Part shown: one piece after another, positions 11,250-22,640 of the stretch | Layout of the letters: each line of letters begins with the position of its first letter | Position numbering within the stretch: position 1 is the first letter of the stretch | Assembly (NCBI GenBank): GCA_947579665.1 | Contig: OX388341.1 | Span: 8,331,237 to 8,395,236 of the forward strand | Direction: 5' to 3' | Origin: Sympetrum striolatum | Taxonomy: Eukaryota > Arthropoda > Insecta > Odonata > Libellulidae | Length of the DNA stretch: 64,000 nt | Position numbers and translations under genes: made by a program | The notes under the pieces: model-generated | The model's input: only the letters and a program-made list of their open reading frames with translations | What the model was told of the DNA's origin: nothing | Database searches by the model: none

Positions 11250-12330
11250 ATGTCCACCAAAAGAGCCAGTATACTGTGATTCTTAAGCTGAGAGTGATAG
11301 AAATGGCAGAGAATCTCAGCAATAGGGAGGCTGCACGAAAATTTGGCATCAACGAGGGGAATGTTCGTCAATGGAGAAAATCTAAGGACACACTTGGGCA
11401 TCAGAAAAAACTCAGCAGAGCTCCTGGACATGGAAGAAAAGCGCTGAACCCTGAGTTGGAAAAAAGGGTACTGGAATATTTGTACCAGAGAAGGGCTAGT
11501 GGTTGTGCAGTTAGTACCGTAGATATCCGCATGAAAGCACTTGATTTTATAAAAGAATTGGATCCTGAAAGCATATTTAAGACATCAACAAAATGGTGTT
11601 TTCTTTTTACGAAAAGAAGTTATATTTGCATTTGCCGGCGCACTTCAATCGCTCAGACAGCTACGAAGAAAAATTGAGTACCAGTGGTATATCATTAGAA
11701 TGCACCAAATACATCATTATAGTGACTCTGAAATTGCTGATCAGACACCTCTAACTTTTGATATTCCATTTGGGCAAATCATGGAAAAGAAAGGGGCAAA
11801 GTCTATCACCCTGAGGTCAACAGGCAACGAAAAGAACCATTTCACTGTCATGCTGGTTACCTACGGGGATGGACGCAAAATGCCTCCTTATGTAATATTT
11901 AAAAGAAAAACTCTCCCTAAAAATACGATATGGCCGAAGAGTATGCTCGTACGCACTAAAAAAATAGGCTGGATGGATGAAAATTCAACCAAAGATTGGC
12001 TGCGAAATGTATGGCTGTTTGTCAGACAACAAATATGCTGTTTGTAGATGTCGTATGTTGGTTCTAGATGCATTTAGATGCCATCAAATGCCATGCATCA
12101 AGAATATATTGAACGAGAATGGCACAGATCTCGTCATCATTTTTGGGGGATGACGAGCCATTTGCTGGTTATGGATGTCAGAAGCAATCGCCTGTTTAAG
12201 GCACAGATTCGTCAAAAGTGGAATGGCTTTATTCCGGACCGCATTCTTTGACTGCTTCAGGTAGATCAAGGAAACTAGACTTAGCACTAATTAGTCAGTG
12301 GACCAAAGAGTCCTGGGATGCAATCTGTGA
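11250..12330 (+). pseudogene. pogo-superfamily transposase pseudogene (copy 1)
   Basis: The start is an ATG at 11250 (MSTKRAS). A one-base shift leads to YTVILKLRVIEMAENLSNRE and AARKFGINEGNVRQWRKSK, a Brinker/CENP-B-type helix-turn-helix. A second DNA-binding region with VSTVDIRMKALDFIKEL follows. After another frame change near 11650 the DDE domain reads IADQTPLTFDIP (first Asp), SITLRSTGNEKNHFTVMLVT and PPYVIFKRKTLPK. It continues as MLVLDAFRCH (second Asp), then SHLLVMDVRSNRLFKAQIRQ (third Asp) and LISQWTKESWDAI near 12330. All three Asp positions look retained, although the frame is broken at least three times. It converges on the minus-strand Tigger-like copy, with the junction near 12330-12340. 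Confidence 0.85.
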
Positions 12331-12339
12331 CTAAGGAAA

Positions 12340-13682
12340 GTTTTGATTTCTTTATAACATCCGAGAGCCTCCTGGATAATTCTCTCCACTTACTTAAATC
12401 GTGCTGCATTTGCATCCATACTTTCAATTATCTGCAAACCTTCATTGTATTTACCAAAGGCTAGGGCTAATGTTTTTGCAGAAGATGTTTTTGGGCACAC
12501 AGTTTCATCATCCTTTTCCTCTACCTTTTCCTCTGACTCAGCTACATTGGCAGCATTTAACTCTATCAATTCTTCATTAGTCAATTCTATATCACCAGCT
12601 TCAATAAGTTGAATTATATCCCCATTTTCCACTTCTGAATTTAATTCTTTTACCATAAACACTAGTTTTTCAGTAATGTCTTTAAATTCTTTCCCTTCCT
12701 CAAACACTTTAAAAGGATGTAGGTAATTTTTAAGCACTTTCTTCCAAATACCTTTTATGCATTGTTCAGACACTTCTTTCCATGCAGCAGCTATGTTATG
12801 TATGGCATGCAGTATATTATACCCCTTCCAAAAGTCTTTCAAAGTCTGTTTATCATTTTTTGTTGATTCTATAGCCATTGCAAAGGTGTTTCGAAGATAG
12901 TATCCTTTAAAATTTGCAATTGTCCCCTGTTCCATGGGTTGGATGAGAGATGTGGTGTTTGGAGGCATTAAAACAGCTTTTGCATTTGATTGGAGATCAT
13001 TTAAATACGTTGGATGGCTGGGAGCATTATCTAAAATTAACAAAATCTTCAAAGGAATGTCTTTCTCTAAACAGTAGTTTTTTACATCTGGGATAAAACA
13101 CTTCATCAACCAATCTTCGAACAGAGCAAGGGTCATCCATGATCTTCTATTCGATCAAAACAAAAACATTGGTAGACTTGCCTTACTAATATTCTTAAAA
13201 GCCCTTGGTTTTTCGCTATGGTGGATGAGAAAGGGCTTAAATTTATATCCCACAATATTTCCTCCCAACAAGACCGTTACTCTATCTTTAAACACTTTAT
13301 ATCCTGGCATACTTTTAGCCTCCTTATGAATATAGGTACTCTCTGGCATTCTCTTCCAAAAGAGACCTGTCTCATCAACATTAAATATTTGCTCAGGTAA
13401 GAAATTATGACTTACTAGCTAATTATCCAGTTCCTTCCGAAACTTCTCAGCAGCTTCTGCATCAGCACCTCTCCACTTACTTTCACGTTATGTAATTGTG
13501 CACGTTCTTTAAACCGATTAAACCAGCCAAGGATAGCACTGAAACTTACTTTTCTACCATCACCCATTTCCTTTTTTAGATCCTCAAACAGACTTTGTGC
13601 TTTTGGTTGTATTGTTCACAGACTTAAAGGGATCCGTTTCTGGATCTGATCATCAATCCAAATTACAAGTAAATTCTCCATT
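12340..13682 (-). pseudogene. Tigger-like (pogo superfamily) transposase pseudogene, main part
   Basis: Read on the minus strand, LLVIWIDDQIQKRIPLSL is followed by a stop, then QPKAQSLFEDLKKEMGDG, SFSAILGWFNRFKERAQL and HNVKVSGE. After a frame change come LPEQIFNVDETGLFWKRMPE (first Asp) and SMPGYKVFKDRVTVLLGG. An in-frame TGA at about 13155 stands where the family usually has Trp. The 248-codon block from 13136 has PLKILLILDNAPSHP (second Asp), LMPPNTTSLIQPMEQGTIAN (third position is Glu, not the usual Asp) and an acidic tail. After a TAA at 12390 the frame continues as VERIIQEALGCYKEIK. The DNA-binding N-terminus is not adjacent but lies at 15275-15457, beyond an inserted repeat pair. Confidence 0.88.
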
Positions 13683-13707
13683 TATTGGATGGGGCCTTCT
13701 CTTTTTT

Positions 13708-14722
13708 ACTTTCTCCATGTACGTAATATAGAGAAAGTATTGTTTTCATGAAAAAAATCGACTTAGAAATTTCAACGGAAATACATGTTTTGGGGTCCCT
13801 AGAACACGTTTTGACCATTTTCGGAATGATGCCTGTGTGTGTGTGTGTATGTGTGTGTGTGATAGTGGGCGCTCTAACGTGAAAACTATTAGTCGTATCA
13901 ATACCAAAATTCATATATAGTACTGTCGTGTGTGCTGTCAGAGTTGATAGTTTATGGAGTAAATCAGTTAACCGGAAGTCAAGCTTTATTCATCAAAGCT
14001 CATTTCCGGTTTTCAAAATATCTCCATAAATATGATATATAGGTATATTGTATACCTGATAAAAGTTTTAGATAATCTGTTTTACTATAACTTTTGTATT
14101 TAACATATTTTTGTATCACCGGTTGATTAGGAGTTTTTCGTGAAATACTGATAAACCGGAAGTAGCTGATTATATACTTTGTGGGCGCTCTATCATGAAA
14201 ACTATTTGTCGTATGAACACCAAATTTCATATAAAATATTTTGGTTGATGTAGTTAGAGTTGAATTGGTTTTTGGAGTAAATCGGTTAATCGGAAGTCGA
14301 GTTTCAGTCTTCAATGCTCATTTCCCGTATTCAAAATATCTCCATAAATATGATATTTAGGTATATACTATTATTTATAAAAGTTTTAGAAAATGTTTTT
14401 TCTATAACTTTTGTACGAAACATATTTTTGTATCAATGTTTGTGTAGGAGTTATTTGTGAAATACTGATACACCGGAAGTTGCTGATTATGTACGTTGTG
14501 GGCGCTCTGGGCACTGGGGCAAAAGGCCAATTTCATCGTTTTTCATCGAACATGTCCCGAAAAATATTATTTATAATGTTTGTGACGTAAAAGATAATAT
14601 GATATAAATTAATCTCTTACCTTCCAAGTTAAGATTGAATATATATTTCGAAAATACTGTCGTAGATAAATATTTACATCTTATATATATGGAGAAAGTC
14701 ATGTGCTGGCCACATCAGATTC
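13708..14722. mobile_element. (TG)n-containing repeat family, copy A
   Basis: It begins ACTTTCTCCATGTACG and ends GGAGAAAGT at 14699, followed by a 22-23 bp tail containing GTGCTGGCCACATCAG that copy C also carries. The ends form a short inverted repeat, better preserved in copy C. A (TG)n run lies at about 13833-13861. After it, two diverged copies of a unit of roughly 310-350 bp follow in tandem, each with GGCGCTCTA, AACCGGAAGT, CTCATTTCCGGTTTTC and ATATTTTTGTATCA. No coding capacity is evident. The copy interrupts the Tigger-like gene. Confidence 0.75.
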
Positions 14723-15270
14723 CATATACGAAGTATAGAGAAAGTATTGTTTTCATGAAAAAATTCGAATTTGAGATTTCAACGGAAATACATGTTTTGG
14801 GGTCCCTAGAACACGTTTTGACTATTTTCGGAATGATGTCTGTGTGTATGTGTGTGTGTGTGTGTGTCTGTATATGTGTTTGTGCTTGTGGGCGCTCTAA
14901 CGTAAAAACTATTGCTCATTTCCGGTTTTCAAAATATCTCCATACATATGATATTTAGGTATATACTATTATTTATAAAAGTTTTAGAAAATGTAATTTA
15001 CTATAACTTTTTAATGAAACATATTTTTGTATCACTGATTGTTTAGGAGTTATTCATGAGATACTGATAAACCGGAAGTTGCTGATTATGTACTTTGTGG
15101 GCGCTCTGGGCTCAATGGGCGATGAGCCAATTTCATCGTTTTTCATCGAGCATGTCCCGAGAAACATTATTTATAATGTTTGTAACGAAAAGATAATAAT
15201 ATATAAATTAATCACTCATCTTCCAAGTTTAGATGGAATATAGAGTTCAAAATTACTGTCATAGGTAAAT
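14721..15270. mobile_element. (TG)n-containing repeat family, copy B (truncated, internally deleted)
   Basis: It is joined directly to the end of copy A. The first few bases of the 5' terminus are missing; it starts at TCCATATACGAAG. A (TG)n run lies at about 14839-14868. A deletion fuses AACGTAAAAACTATTG of the first internal unit to CTCATTTCCGGTTTTC of the other. It ends near 15270, where the Tigger-like gene resumes. Confidence 0.72.
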
Positions 15271-15274
15271 ATAT

Positions 15275-15457
15275 CACCGTCCTTTATAATGGTGCCTACC
15301 GAGGACTTTGAAAGATTACATTTCTGAGCTAAGGCAGTCACCGATTTTCCTGCTTGATGCTGAGTGACAATGGTTTGCTTTTGCCGTAATCGATGGCTTT
15401 CCTTTTTCTTTTAGCACTATCCGTAATATCACCTTACCTTTTTCGCTTGGAGGACAT
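15275..15457 (-). pseudogene. Tigger-like transposase, detached N-terminal DNA-binding part
   Basis: On the minus strand an ATG at 15457-15455 opens MSSKRKR, then a stop, then GDITDSAKRKRKAI. After a one-base frame change it reads LRQKQTIVTQHQAGKSVTAL and AQKCNLSKSSVGTIIKD. This is the Psq/CENP-B-type helix-turn-helix that begins Tigger transposases. It has the same strand and protein order as the block at 12340-13682, and the two are separated only by repeat copies A and B. I infer a single gene split by that insertion; part of the second DNA-binding domain is missing at the junction. Confidence 0.82.
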
Positions 15458-15539
15458 GGGTTTAATTCCAACTGTCTATAAAATTAAATTTTATCGAAAT
15501 TAGAAAGGAATGTAAATTTTAAGAATATGTTATTATTGG

Positions 15540-15800
15540 AGGTGGGAAAAATTGATTGAAAACAATCAAATAATTCGGTTGTTTGCTTCAATCGAATTAT
15601 TCGAATAAAGCGTTTCGATTTTTAACTCAATCCCAACCAAGTGAATCTATTCAATTGATTTGAGTGAGTGGAAAAAAATCGAATAAATCTATTCGACTGT
15701 TTTGAGTGAGTGATTCACTCGTTCAGAGGAAGTGAATGAAAAATCGAATAGATTTATTCAATTTTTTTTTCACTCGCTAAAAACAATATAATAAATTCAC
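15540..15800. repeat. AT-rich degenerate repeat with imperfect long inverted repeat
   Basis: Words GAATAAATC, TTATTCGA and GAGTGAGTG recur in both orientations. The best dyad pairs 15664-15712 with 15722-15776: GAGTGGAAAAAAATCGAATA against TATTCAATTTTTTTTTCACTC, with a few mismatches. No ORF of note. Confidence 0.6.
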
Positions 15801-16757
15801 TCGGTTTATTCGATTTTTCACTCGTTTACTTGATACGTGTTGAAGAGGAGAGGATAGAAGTGGCTCGTAACGAGATCCCATTTAGTGGAAGTTTGGTAGA
15901 GATATGTGATGACGCCACTGGGGTAGCATATCCTATCTCCCTCTAGCGACCAAAAGTGAAGCCAGGGGTAAAGCGGCAAATTGCGCGTTTCGCCATGCTG
16001 GTGAGAACTTTTCGTATCTCCCTATACTAATACAATGTTTTTCGTGATTTTGCGGCTTTGATACAGAGTTATCAAGGTTTGATCGAGTAATTCGAACGTT
16101 TTGGAACACAAAATGTAGTTTGAGCAATGTGTAACAATGCAATGTTGCAATGTGTAGGTTCCCATGGCGATCGAGCTGCCTAAAAACCAACTAGTGAAAC
16201 AACGACCAAATAATTAAATAACTGGACTGGAGGATAAGAAATGAAACATGAGACTTACACATATAAAATTACTGCATTCCGTCACAAAGTATTATATAGT
16301 AGCTCAAAACTTAGTGCGCAATAATAAGATCCATGAAAAATTAAAATTTTGTTACATTTGTATCGTAGTTTGAAATTACACTTTTCAAAAGATTTTGGTC
16401 GTAACTTCGGATGGTCGTAAGTCGGGGAACGTCTGAATATGCAAACGAAGAATCTTTGAAGTTTCTTATCTTTTTTGTGCTTGTCTTGATTTCATTTGAT
16501 CAAACTTTGTAACGGAATGATGTTTTCGCCTACCATTAAAAAAATATACCCTTTTAGCACTAAGTAATTCAACTGACAACTTCAACCCCCTGTATAATTT
16601 TAGCATCAAATGAAATTTTCAAAACTGCCTTCTAATGGAGAAGTTCTGATTGTTGGATGGAAGGTACAAAAACTGGCTAATAAAGAGGAAAGAGAATTTT
16701 TAAATGTAGTTGTATTATTGTTAAAAGTGCTGTGACAGCTTAGGTCATTTTGCACAT
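15801..16757. other. no recognisable gene
   Basis: There is one 85-codon minus-strand ORF (15933-16190) without family resemblance. No repeats or splice-flanked exons were recognised. Confidence 0.35.
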
Positions 16758-16834
16758 TGGCTCCCACTGGGAATTGAACGTGAGACTGCTTTTACCAAAG
16801 GCAAACGCGCTGTCCACGTGGCTATCCGGGAGCC
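16758..16834 (-). tRNA. tRNA-like pseudogene or SINE head
   Basis: On the minus strand, GGCTCCC at the 5' end pairs exactly with GGGAGCC at the 3' end, followed by an A. The length is 77 nt. GTTCAATTC matches the Pol III B-box pattern. The D arm (GGATAGCCACGTGGACAGC) and anticodon region (GCCTTTGGTAAAAGC) do not fold well, and the T stem has a mismatch. It is therefore a decayed tRNA-derived sequence, more likely a SINE relic than a working tRNA. The sequence differs from the tRNA-like units in the right-hand satellite. Confidence 0.55.
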
Positions 16835-17763
16835 TAATTTTTAAATGATAACCAAGTGTATACTTCCAAAGATGGCCTCTGTCTATTTCCCTAGCTATGG
16901 TGGGAGTGAGGAGGCGGGGGAGGGCAATCAGAGGAAGGCCCAGAACGACAATAAATGGCAAGACCCCAATACCAAATGCCTTTGAAAAATGCCTCCTTAT
17001 AAGAAGTTTCTTGGTGGCTTTGCACATCTTGATAATTTCAGCATGATGGATTTTCAAAATTCAGCCATATTTTTTAACATTTTCCTTTTTGAAGGATTTT
17101 TCAGCACTGGTTTGCTAAGTGTGATTGTTTTAATAACAACTTGAGTTGTTCCTCAGATGCTAGGAGCTAATTTAATTCTTCTTTCCATTTGTTTTGACAT
17201 ATTATGATATTTCTGATTCAAAATTCTTTCGTAATCTTAAACCAAAGTTAGTCAAAACCGCAAACACCATATACAGCCTTTTTTGTGTGCACGCTAACTA
17301 TCAAATCCTAAATATTGCCTAAGTATCACTGGTTCAATATCCCATAAAAATCTGCTCACAGTTACTACCATATCTTTTTTTTAATTTTCAAAGTTCAACT
17401 GTCTTCCTCCCAAACACACCAATATGTGTAATGAGTGCCTTTAATTCTTGGCAGACGGATGGAAAGGCCAAAGACACCGAACGAAATTTCATTGCACTAT
17501 TACTGAACTGACTTCTGCTGCTCTAAATCTAATATTCTAAAGATATTAAGATGATTTGAAGCAAATAATCATAGATATAACAATTTACATTTTATAATCT
17601 TTTAAGCTTATTTTTATAATTCCCTGGCATTGGAAAGAGATGTTAGAATGCATTCCATTCCCTCATGCCTCTATTGATAAATGAGTGTTTTGCCACATCG
17701 GTTTTTGCTCTCCATTCATAATAATACAACAGTAGAATTTAAATTATTTTCCTTTTTTTGCAG
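16835..17763. other. intronic sequence without recognised features
   Basis: AT-rich sequence ends in a pyrimidine tract (TTTTCCTTTTTTTGCAG) that forms the 3' splice site of the next exon. A 105-codon minus-strand ORF (16740-17057) partly translates the tRNA-like element and is not credited as a gene. Confidence 0.5.
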
Positions 17764-17901
17764 ATTACAGCAGAGCTGAGGCATCTTTTGCAGTCATCAG
17801 CCTCCTCATAATGTTCATGGGTTTCTTCTTCTCCATTTACACATTCAGAAATCCTCGTTACATGTTTAAACGCTTGGCTGGTGGACTGCACATGTTGACA
17901 G
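17764..17901 (+). CDS. tetraspan (PMP22/claudin-like) membrane protein, penultimate exon
   Basis: The 138-nt exon is bounded by TTTTTTTGCAG and GTAAATTAAA. It encodes [20 protein letters not shown] and [20 protein letters not shown], then LHMLT. It therefore holds one complete hydrophobic helix (about residues 5-27 of the exon product) followed by a short basic cytoplasmic loop with RNPRYMFKR. Entry is phase 1 (xAT before TAC) and exit phase 1 (G, joining CC of the next exon to give Ala). The layout fits the second membrane segment and intracellular loop of a four-helix protein. The general superfamily is inferred from topology; I do not assign a named orthologue. Good codon continuity and intact splice sites argue for an active gene. 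Confidence 0.85.
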
Positions 17902-18561
17902 GTAAATTAAAACTTAATCTTGATACGTATTTTGAGTGGCAAGAATTTCGTTTTGATTGGATAGAATCTGAAACAAATATCATGAATATTATATGAAGAA
18001 TTACATTTCCTACAATCTGAAGGATAGGAAGAGTAAACTGTAGTGCGCAATAGCTAAAAGGAATTAATGAATTCAGATGCATTTATTAAAAAAGATATAA
18101 AGCAAGTGTTAGTCCGAGGGATTGGACATTAAAGATAGTTTGGGCTGGAGCGGGTAGTTTTACAAGAAACAATATTTGAAAGTAAACATGTCATGGACAT
18201 TCTGTGATTGAAGAAGAAGGCTTAAAATTAATCGGATGCAGTTATTAAGAAGAGGGAGTAATTTAAGGTCTAGCTTGGCTGTTAGGTCATCGTACACTAG
18301 GGAACAGTCGTCAAATGCCGGAAGAATGAGAGTTCAGACTAACATTTTAGGGGCTGCTTGAGGTAGATTGTTCTTATGTAGTTTTAGCTGATATAATATT
18401 GTATTAAACTTAGTTGAAATATCAAATATGAGCAGTATTACTTAAGTCTAGTCTTCAAGTCTATCCATTTAAAGTCAAGATGTAATGAGCTATTTTGTTT
18501 CATTTGTGTTGACAATTGTATATATGTATATTCTTCATATGTTTTATTTTTCACATTACAG
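17902..18561 (+). other. 660-bp intron of the tetraspan gene
   Basis: GTAAAT at the 5' end and TTTTTCACATTACAG at the 3' end. There is no internal gene or recognisable transposon. Confidence 0.8.
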
Positions 18562-18812
18562 CCTCATGTGTCTTCGTGGTGATTCAAGTCCTCGTGAATT
18601 CCATACAATACGAAAAGGATCATCTACCATTTGTTCATCCCAAAGGAGCTTCATATAGATATGGTTCCTGTTTTGTCTTGGCTTGCATTGTTATTGTGAA
18701 CTATTTGACTGCAGGATTCTTTTTTTTCCTTTATTCGCGCAAAAGAAAAGGTGAAAAGGCTCCAACTGAAGAGATAGCAATGGCCGATGAACCAACTATA
18801 ATTGGCCGATGA
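18562..18812 (+). CDS. tetraspan (PMP22/claudin-like) membrane protein, last exon
   Basis: It joins in frame to the preceding exon as ASCVFVVIQVLVNSIQYEKD, the third helix. An extracellular loop (HLPFVHPKGASYRYGS) follows, then the fourth helix (CFVLACIVIVNYLTAGFFFF). The protein ends in a cytoplasmic tail with a basic stop-transfer patch (SRKRKGEKAPTEE) and the C-terminus MADEPTIIGR before TGA at 18810-18812. Two helices, a short loop and a charged tail fit the second half of a four-helix claudin/PMP22-type protein at the plasma membrane. These are often junction or channel-associated proteins; the specific role is unknown. A 3' untranslated region presumably follows, but I cannot fix the poly(A) site. 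Confidence 0.87.
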
Positions 18813-19497
18813 TAAAACTGAACTGCATTCCCTTTCTGAAAAAATCCCATTATTGATTTTTCCTGAAGAAGCTGAAATTTGCTCCTTATGCACTGCCAAT
18901 TTCCATTGCTTTGGTGCAATTTTAAAGATGTAACAGCATGTGATAAATTCTTTCTATTCATATTTTGTAAGTAAATATTGTATATTTATGATTCTTTTGA
19001 CTGTAACATAATTGCTCAATTGAGAGCTACCTCTGCTAACATTTTAATATGAAAGTAATCACATCTCATGTATCCTTTTCCATCTACAAGAAGTTATCGT
19101 ACAATTTCATATCACATTTCAAAACTAATAAGATATTTAAATCTAGTCGAAAATCATCTGCACTCAGATAAATTCATATTTTTTAAGTCTGCATCTTCCA
19201 ATTGAAAAATTTACATAGCTTAAAAAAGTTCGTTTAGCTCTTATTTTGATTGAGGGAGAACACCAACAGATCATTAACGTGTCCATGAAATTGATTGAGG
19301 ATGCTGCTTAGGAAATGCTCTTATAAAGAGAACTCTACTATTGGGATTAATGCTCAAGGTGGCCAACTGGGATAGCCATTCAACAAGTCTGCCTTAATGA
19401 ATAACATCGTTTTGATTGTTTAACACAGTAACTGATTTGATAATGGCAGTTATAAATATGGGATTTTATTTCACTTCTTCCCAGATACAGTAGAAGT
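18813..19497 (+). other. probable 3' UTR and downstream flank of the tetraspan gene
   Basis: AT-rich, without genes. No canonical AATAAA signal stands out, so the transcript end is undetermined. Confidence 0.4.
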
Positions 19498-20703
19498 CCG
19501 TTATTACGAGAGCTGACCAAAATCGGAAATACTCGTTACAGCCGATTTCCTGCTCTAAGTCTAACAAAGTCCGTCCTCTTGAATCCAAGAGCAGCAAGTG
19601 CGGCAGAATGGAACTGTAGGGTTTTAAATCCTTACGCTAATGCTTTATAATGGATAATAAAAGTACGATCGCGTCAAAAATACCGAATTTACTTGGAAAT
19701 AACGCACACCTCTGTGGGTCTTTTTTCGCCTCAGAAATTGGGGTGTGCGATAGAATCTACGGCACACTAGATTTGAGTACAATACTACTCATTGGCATGT
19801 CCCATAGCGCAGGGCCTCGGCTCACCCTGGTTCCATATAACTCATCAAACCTTCCATCAATCTGCTATCGATGTTTGGACTCTATACATGTGTTTATACT
19901 GTATCAATGCTTGCACTATGTACAAAACTGTAGGCCAATAGTTTTTAATTGAAAGGGAATTGGCTAGCCCATCAAACTTTTTAAATGAACGATTTTGAAT
20001 TCGATAATCCTCGAAAAATAATGGTCATTATTATGTATATATAATCTTAATCCATATCAAATTGCTTTCTCGAGATATTTTTCATTCACACCCTTCATAA
20101 GCAATGACTGAGTCACGAGGGAGGGGAAGAGGTTACCCTGGGGATCCGAATCAGCACTGCTTTTATCTCCTATATTCCCACGGATCAGACGATTTGGTGC
20201 CAAGCTTCGTATGAAAAAATTCCATTGGTGAATGCCAATACGAAGAGAACTCAAATATAAATTCCGGCGCTGACTAGAGGGGTCGTCACCGAAAAGAAAC
20301 CAGAGACAAGGTGATAAGATGTACGGAGGGATAAAGGGGAGAGTGAAACTTGTGATAAGTTTCTAATCAAAGCTCCATGAAGCATCTTTGCCAAGGACGG
20401 GTGAAGTGAGTTGTGGAAAACAAATGCATGAATTAGGTAACAATAATTTTTGTACTTAATATTTTTCTGGCATTTGAAGAGATAACACGCCTCAGATTAC
20501 CGTTAACTTGTTAGATCTCGTCTCCCACATCAATAGACGATTCCGAGTTATGCCTCCTGTAAGACAACACTCGTTATAACGATACTTCAGAAATTGCCAC
20601 TCGTTATAATGGACTTAACTCCTTATCCTTTTTACATTGAGATGGACAACGGCTAAAATATCACTCACTATAATGCAACTCTCGTTATAACTGACTTCTA
20701 CTG
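19498..20703. mobile_element. pogo-type MITE (1.2 kb, non-coding)
   Basis: The left end is CAGTAGAAGTCCGTTATTAC and the right end, reverse-complemented, is CAGTAGAAGTCAGTTATAAC. The inverted match continues through GAGAG. TA dinucleotides flank both sides (19496-19497 and 20704-20705), as expected for TA target-site duplication in the Tc1/mariner-pogo group. Subterminal ACTCGTTATAA motifs recur near 20569-20605. The interior has no transposase, so it depends on an enzyme supplied in trans. CAG-starting ends are typical of pogo/Tigger elements. Confidence 0.88.
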
Positions 20704-20705
20704 TA

Positions 20706-22640
20706 TTAAGAATACCTAAGATAGACTCATTATGTCAAGGATGAATGCATTATTTTTTGTTGAATTTTGTACTTTAGAATTCAACACTTTCAGTTTTGAA
20801 ACAAATAATCCGAAACACCTAGAGACCTGCATAAAAATAGAGGTACTAAAAGATATTTGTATAAAGTCATGCATTGCTATTAACACTAAGACTTGTGGTC
20901 ATTGGACCCCTATCCAGAATTCTACCTCAAAAATTTTTAACTAGATATTTTAAATTTTTTTGAAACTCATTGACTACTATACTATATTATATTAAATAAG
21001 ATATAAATAAAATTTGGTTAGCAATCACGTGGTATTTTTAACATCACGTTATACCTAAAAGGATGGCTGGACGTTATTTGACCTCTTTTCATGTTAATTA
21101 TATAGATTTTCCTCTAAATTTTTAAAGTATTTTATTGCAGACATTTATTTATTAAATATTTGTTATCTTCATAACCTTACACACTCCCTAGAAAATTTTG
21201 TACAGCTTATGTTCGTAATTTTTTTCTATCTTTTATTTTTTCCTATGGAAAATAATTCCATATCCTCTAGAACATAGACAAATTGCATTTTCTTGCGCTG
21301 AAAGACTGCATTATGCTTAAATAGTTGATTTAATTTACAAAAATATTTATAAAGTATGAAAGAGAATATTTATTCACAGATTTTATTATTTTTATGTTAA
21401 TACTAGTTGCTCTGATGCAAGATTCACATCTTTCTTTTATTATTAGGTCTACTAAGGTTATTGTCTGGCATAACTTTATAAGATGGCTAAAATACATCAA
21501 TGCTTTATAAAAATGTGAGGATAAGTTCTCATTTACCACAATAAGCATACACCCTTCCTTTCCTTACTGCCACAAGTAAATGGCTATTATTACATATTCA
21601 CTACAATTAGTGACCAACAAAACCGATGAACAATTTTCAACCTTCATCAAGCATTTATCACTGACCCAATGCTCCATTGTACTCAAACTTGTAACCAATA
21701 ACATGTGCTGATCCAGATGTTCAGCTTCCTACCACGAGACTGGTGTAAGTCATAGTCTATACATACAATTCATAAAACTCAGCTCTTTAATTCTTCTGAA
21801 TTCTTCTCTGAGGGAAGCTTTCCCTTTGACTAGTAAACTAGTTGTAAATAAATATATAAAAATATAAAAAATATTTTCCGATTATAGTAAACTAGTTATT
21901 GAATGGAACGTATTGACCGGAGATACTGCTTGTCATCCTCAACTTGCACCAGGACCCTATATGGGAAAAGGAATATTCAAGAGGCATCAAATTTTAACCA
22001 TTTTGATGCGGATGAGGATACTATTACCTCCTCAGTAAGGGGGCGGAGTAGGTACCTCATTGCTTGCCCCAAATCTGCTCCAGTCATAAAATTACATAGA
22101 TCTCTAGCCTTTGGGAATATTTGCTCGAAAATTTTAGCACATCTTCAGTATATTTTGAGTCATGACGCAGTCCTTGCAGCTTGTTTCTACCAATCAGCAC
22201 TTCATCTTCTTCTATTGAATTCATGTAAGTACAGCTCCCCACAAAAAAATCGAACGGCGTAGTCTTAGCTGCATAAGATTGCGGGGCTTTATGTACAGTA
22301 CTTGGCAACACAGTATGGCCAAGAAATAAGATTGGCTCTTATCTGAAGTCCCAGGTAATGCTATACCAGCGATTTCTGGAACATTTTCATAAAATAGTAA
22401 GGCATTATATTTTGAAAAGTGCAGTGGTTGTAAGTTAGAAGCAGATTCCTCTTTATTCGTTACGAGGAGACCAAATATTTTCCACCTTCATATACTTCCA
22501 GGCTCCCTTTAATATTAACGACTACAACACATTTATATAATTACAATTATTGTTAAATTTAAGTATAAATTACGTTAAATAAGTCTGAATTTAAAAAAAT
22601 TTAGAAAGGTTAATTTAGTAGGAAATCATCATTTTTAAAA
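20706..22640. other. AT-rich stretch without recognised genes
   Basis: The longest ORFs (119 codons + at 21903-22262, and a 75-codon minus-strand ORF across the same bases) show no family I can name. The minus frame has FFVGSCTYMNSIEEDEVLIG but nothing diagnostic. No repeats were recognised. Confidence 0.35.

Noticed and set aside
13720..13735. loxP-like ATACGAAGTAT words in the (TG)n repeat family
   Set aside because: The resemblance is limited to about 11 bp of an AT-rich palindrome without a paired 13-bp arm and spacer; taken as coincidence.
13663..13914. 83-codon minus-strand ORF ending in KKEKAPSNKWRIYL
   Set aside because: It runs from the (TG)n repeat into the Tigger-like pseudogene in a frame that is not the transposase frame.
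14635..14958. 107-codon + strand ORF with CVCVCVC
   Set aside because: The ORF follows the end of copy A and the (TG)n tract of copy B; it is repeat sequence.
16740..17057. 105-codon minus-strand ORF as a protein gene
   Set aside because: Its last third translates the tRNA-like element at 16758-16834, and no protein-family resemblance was found.
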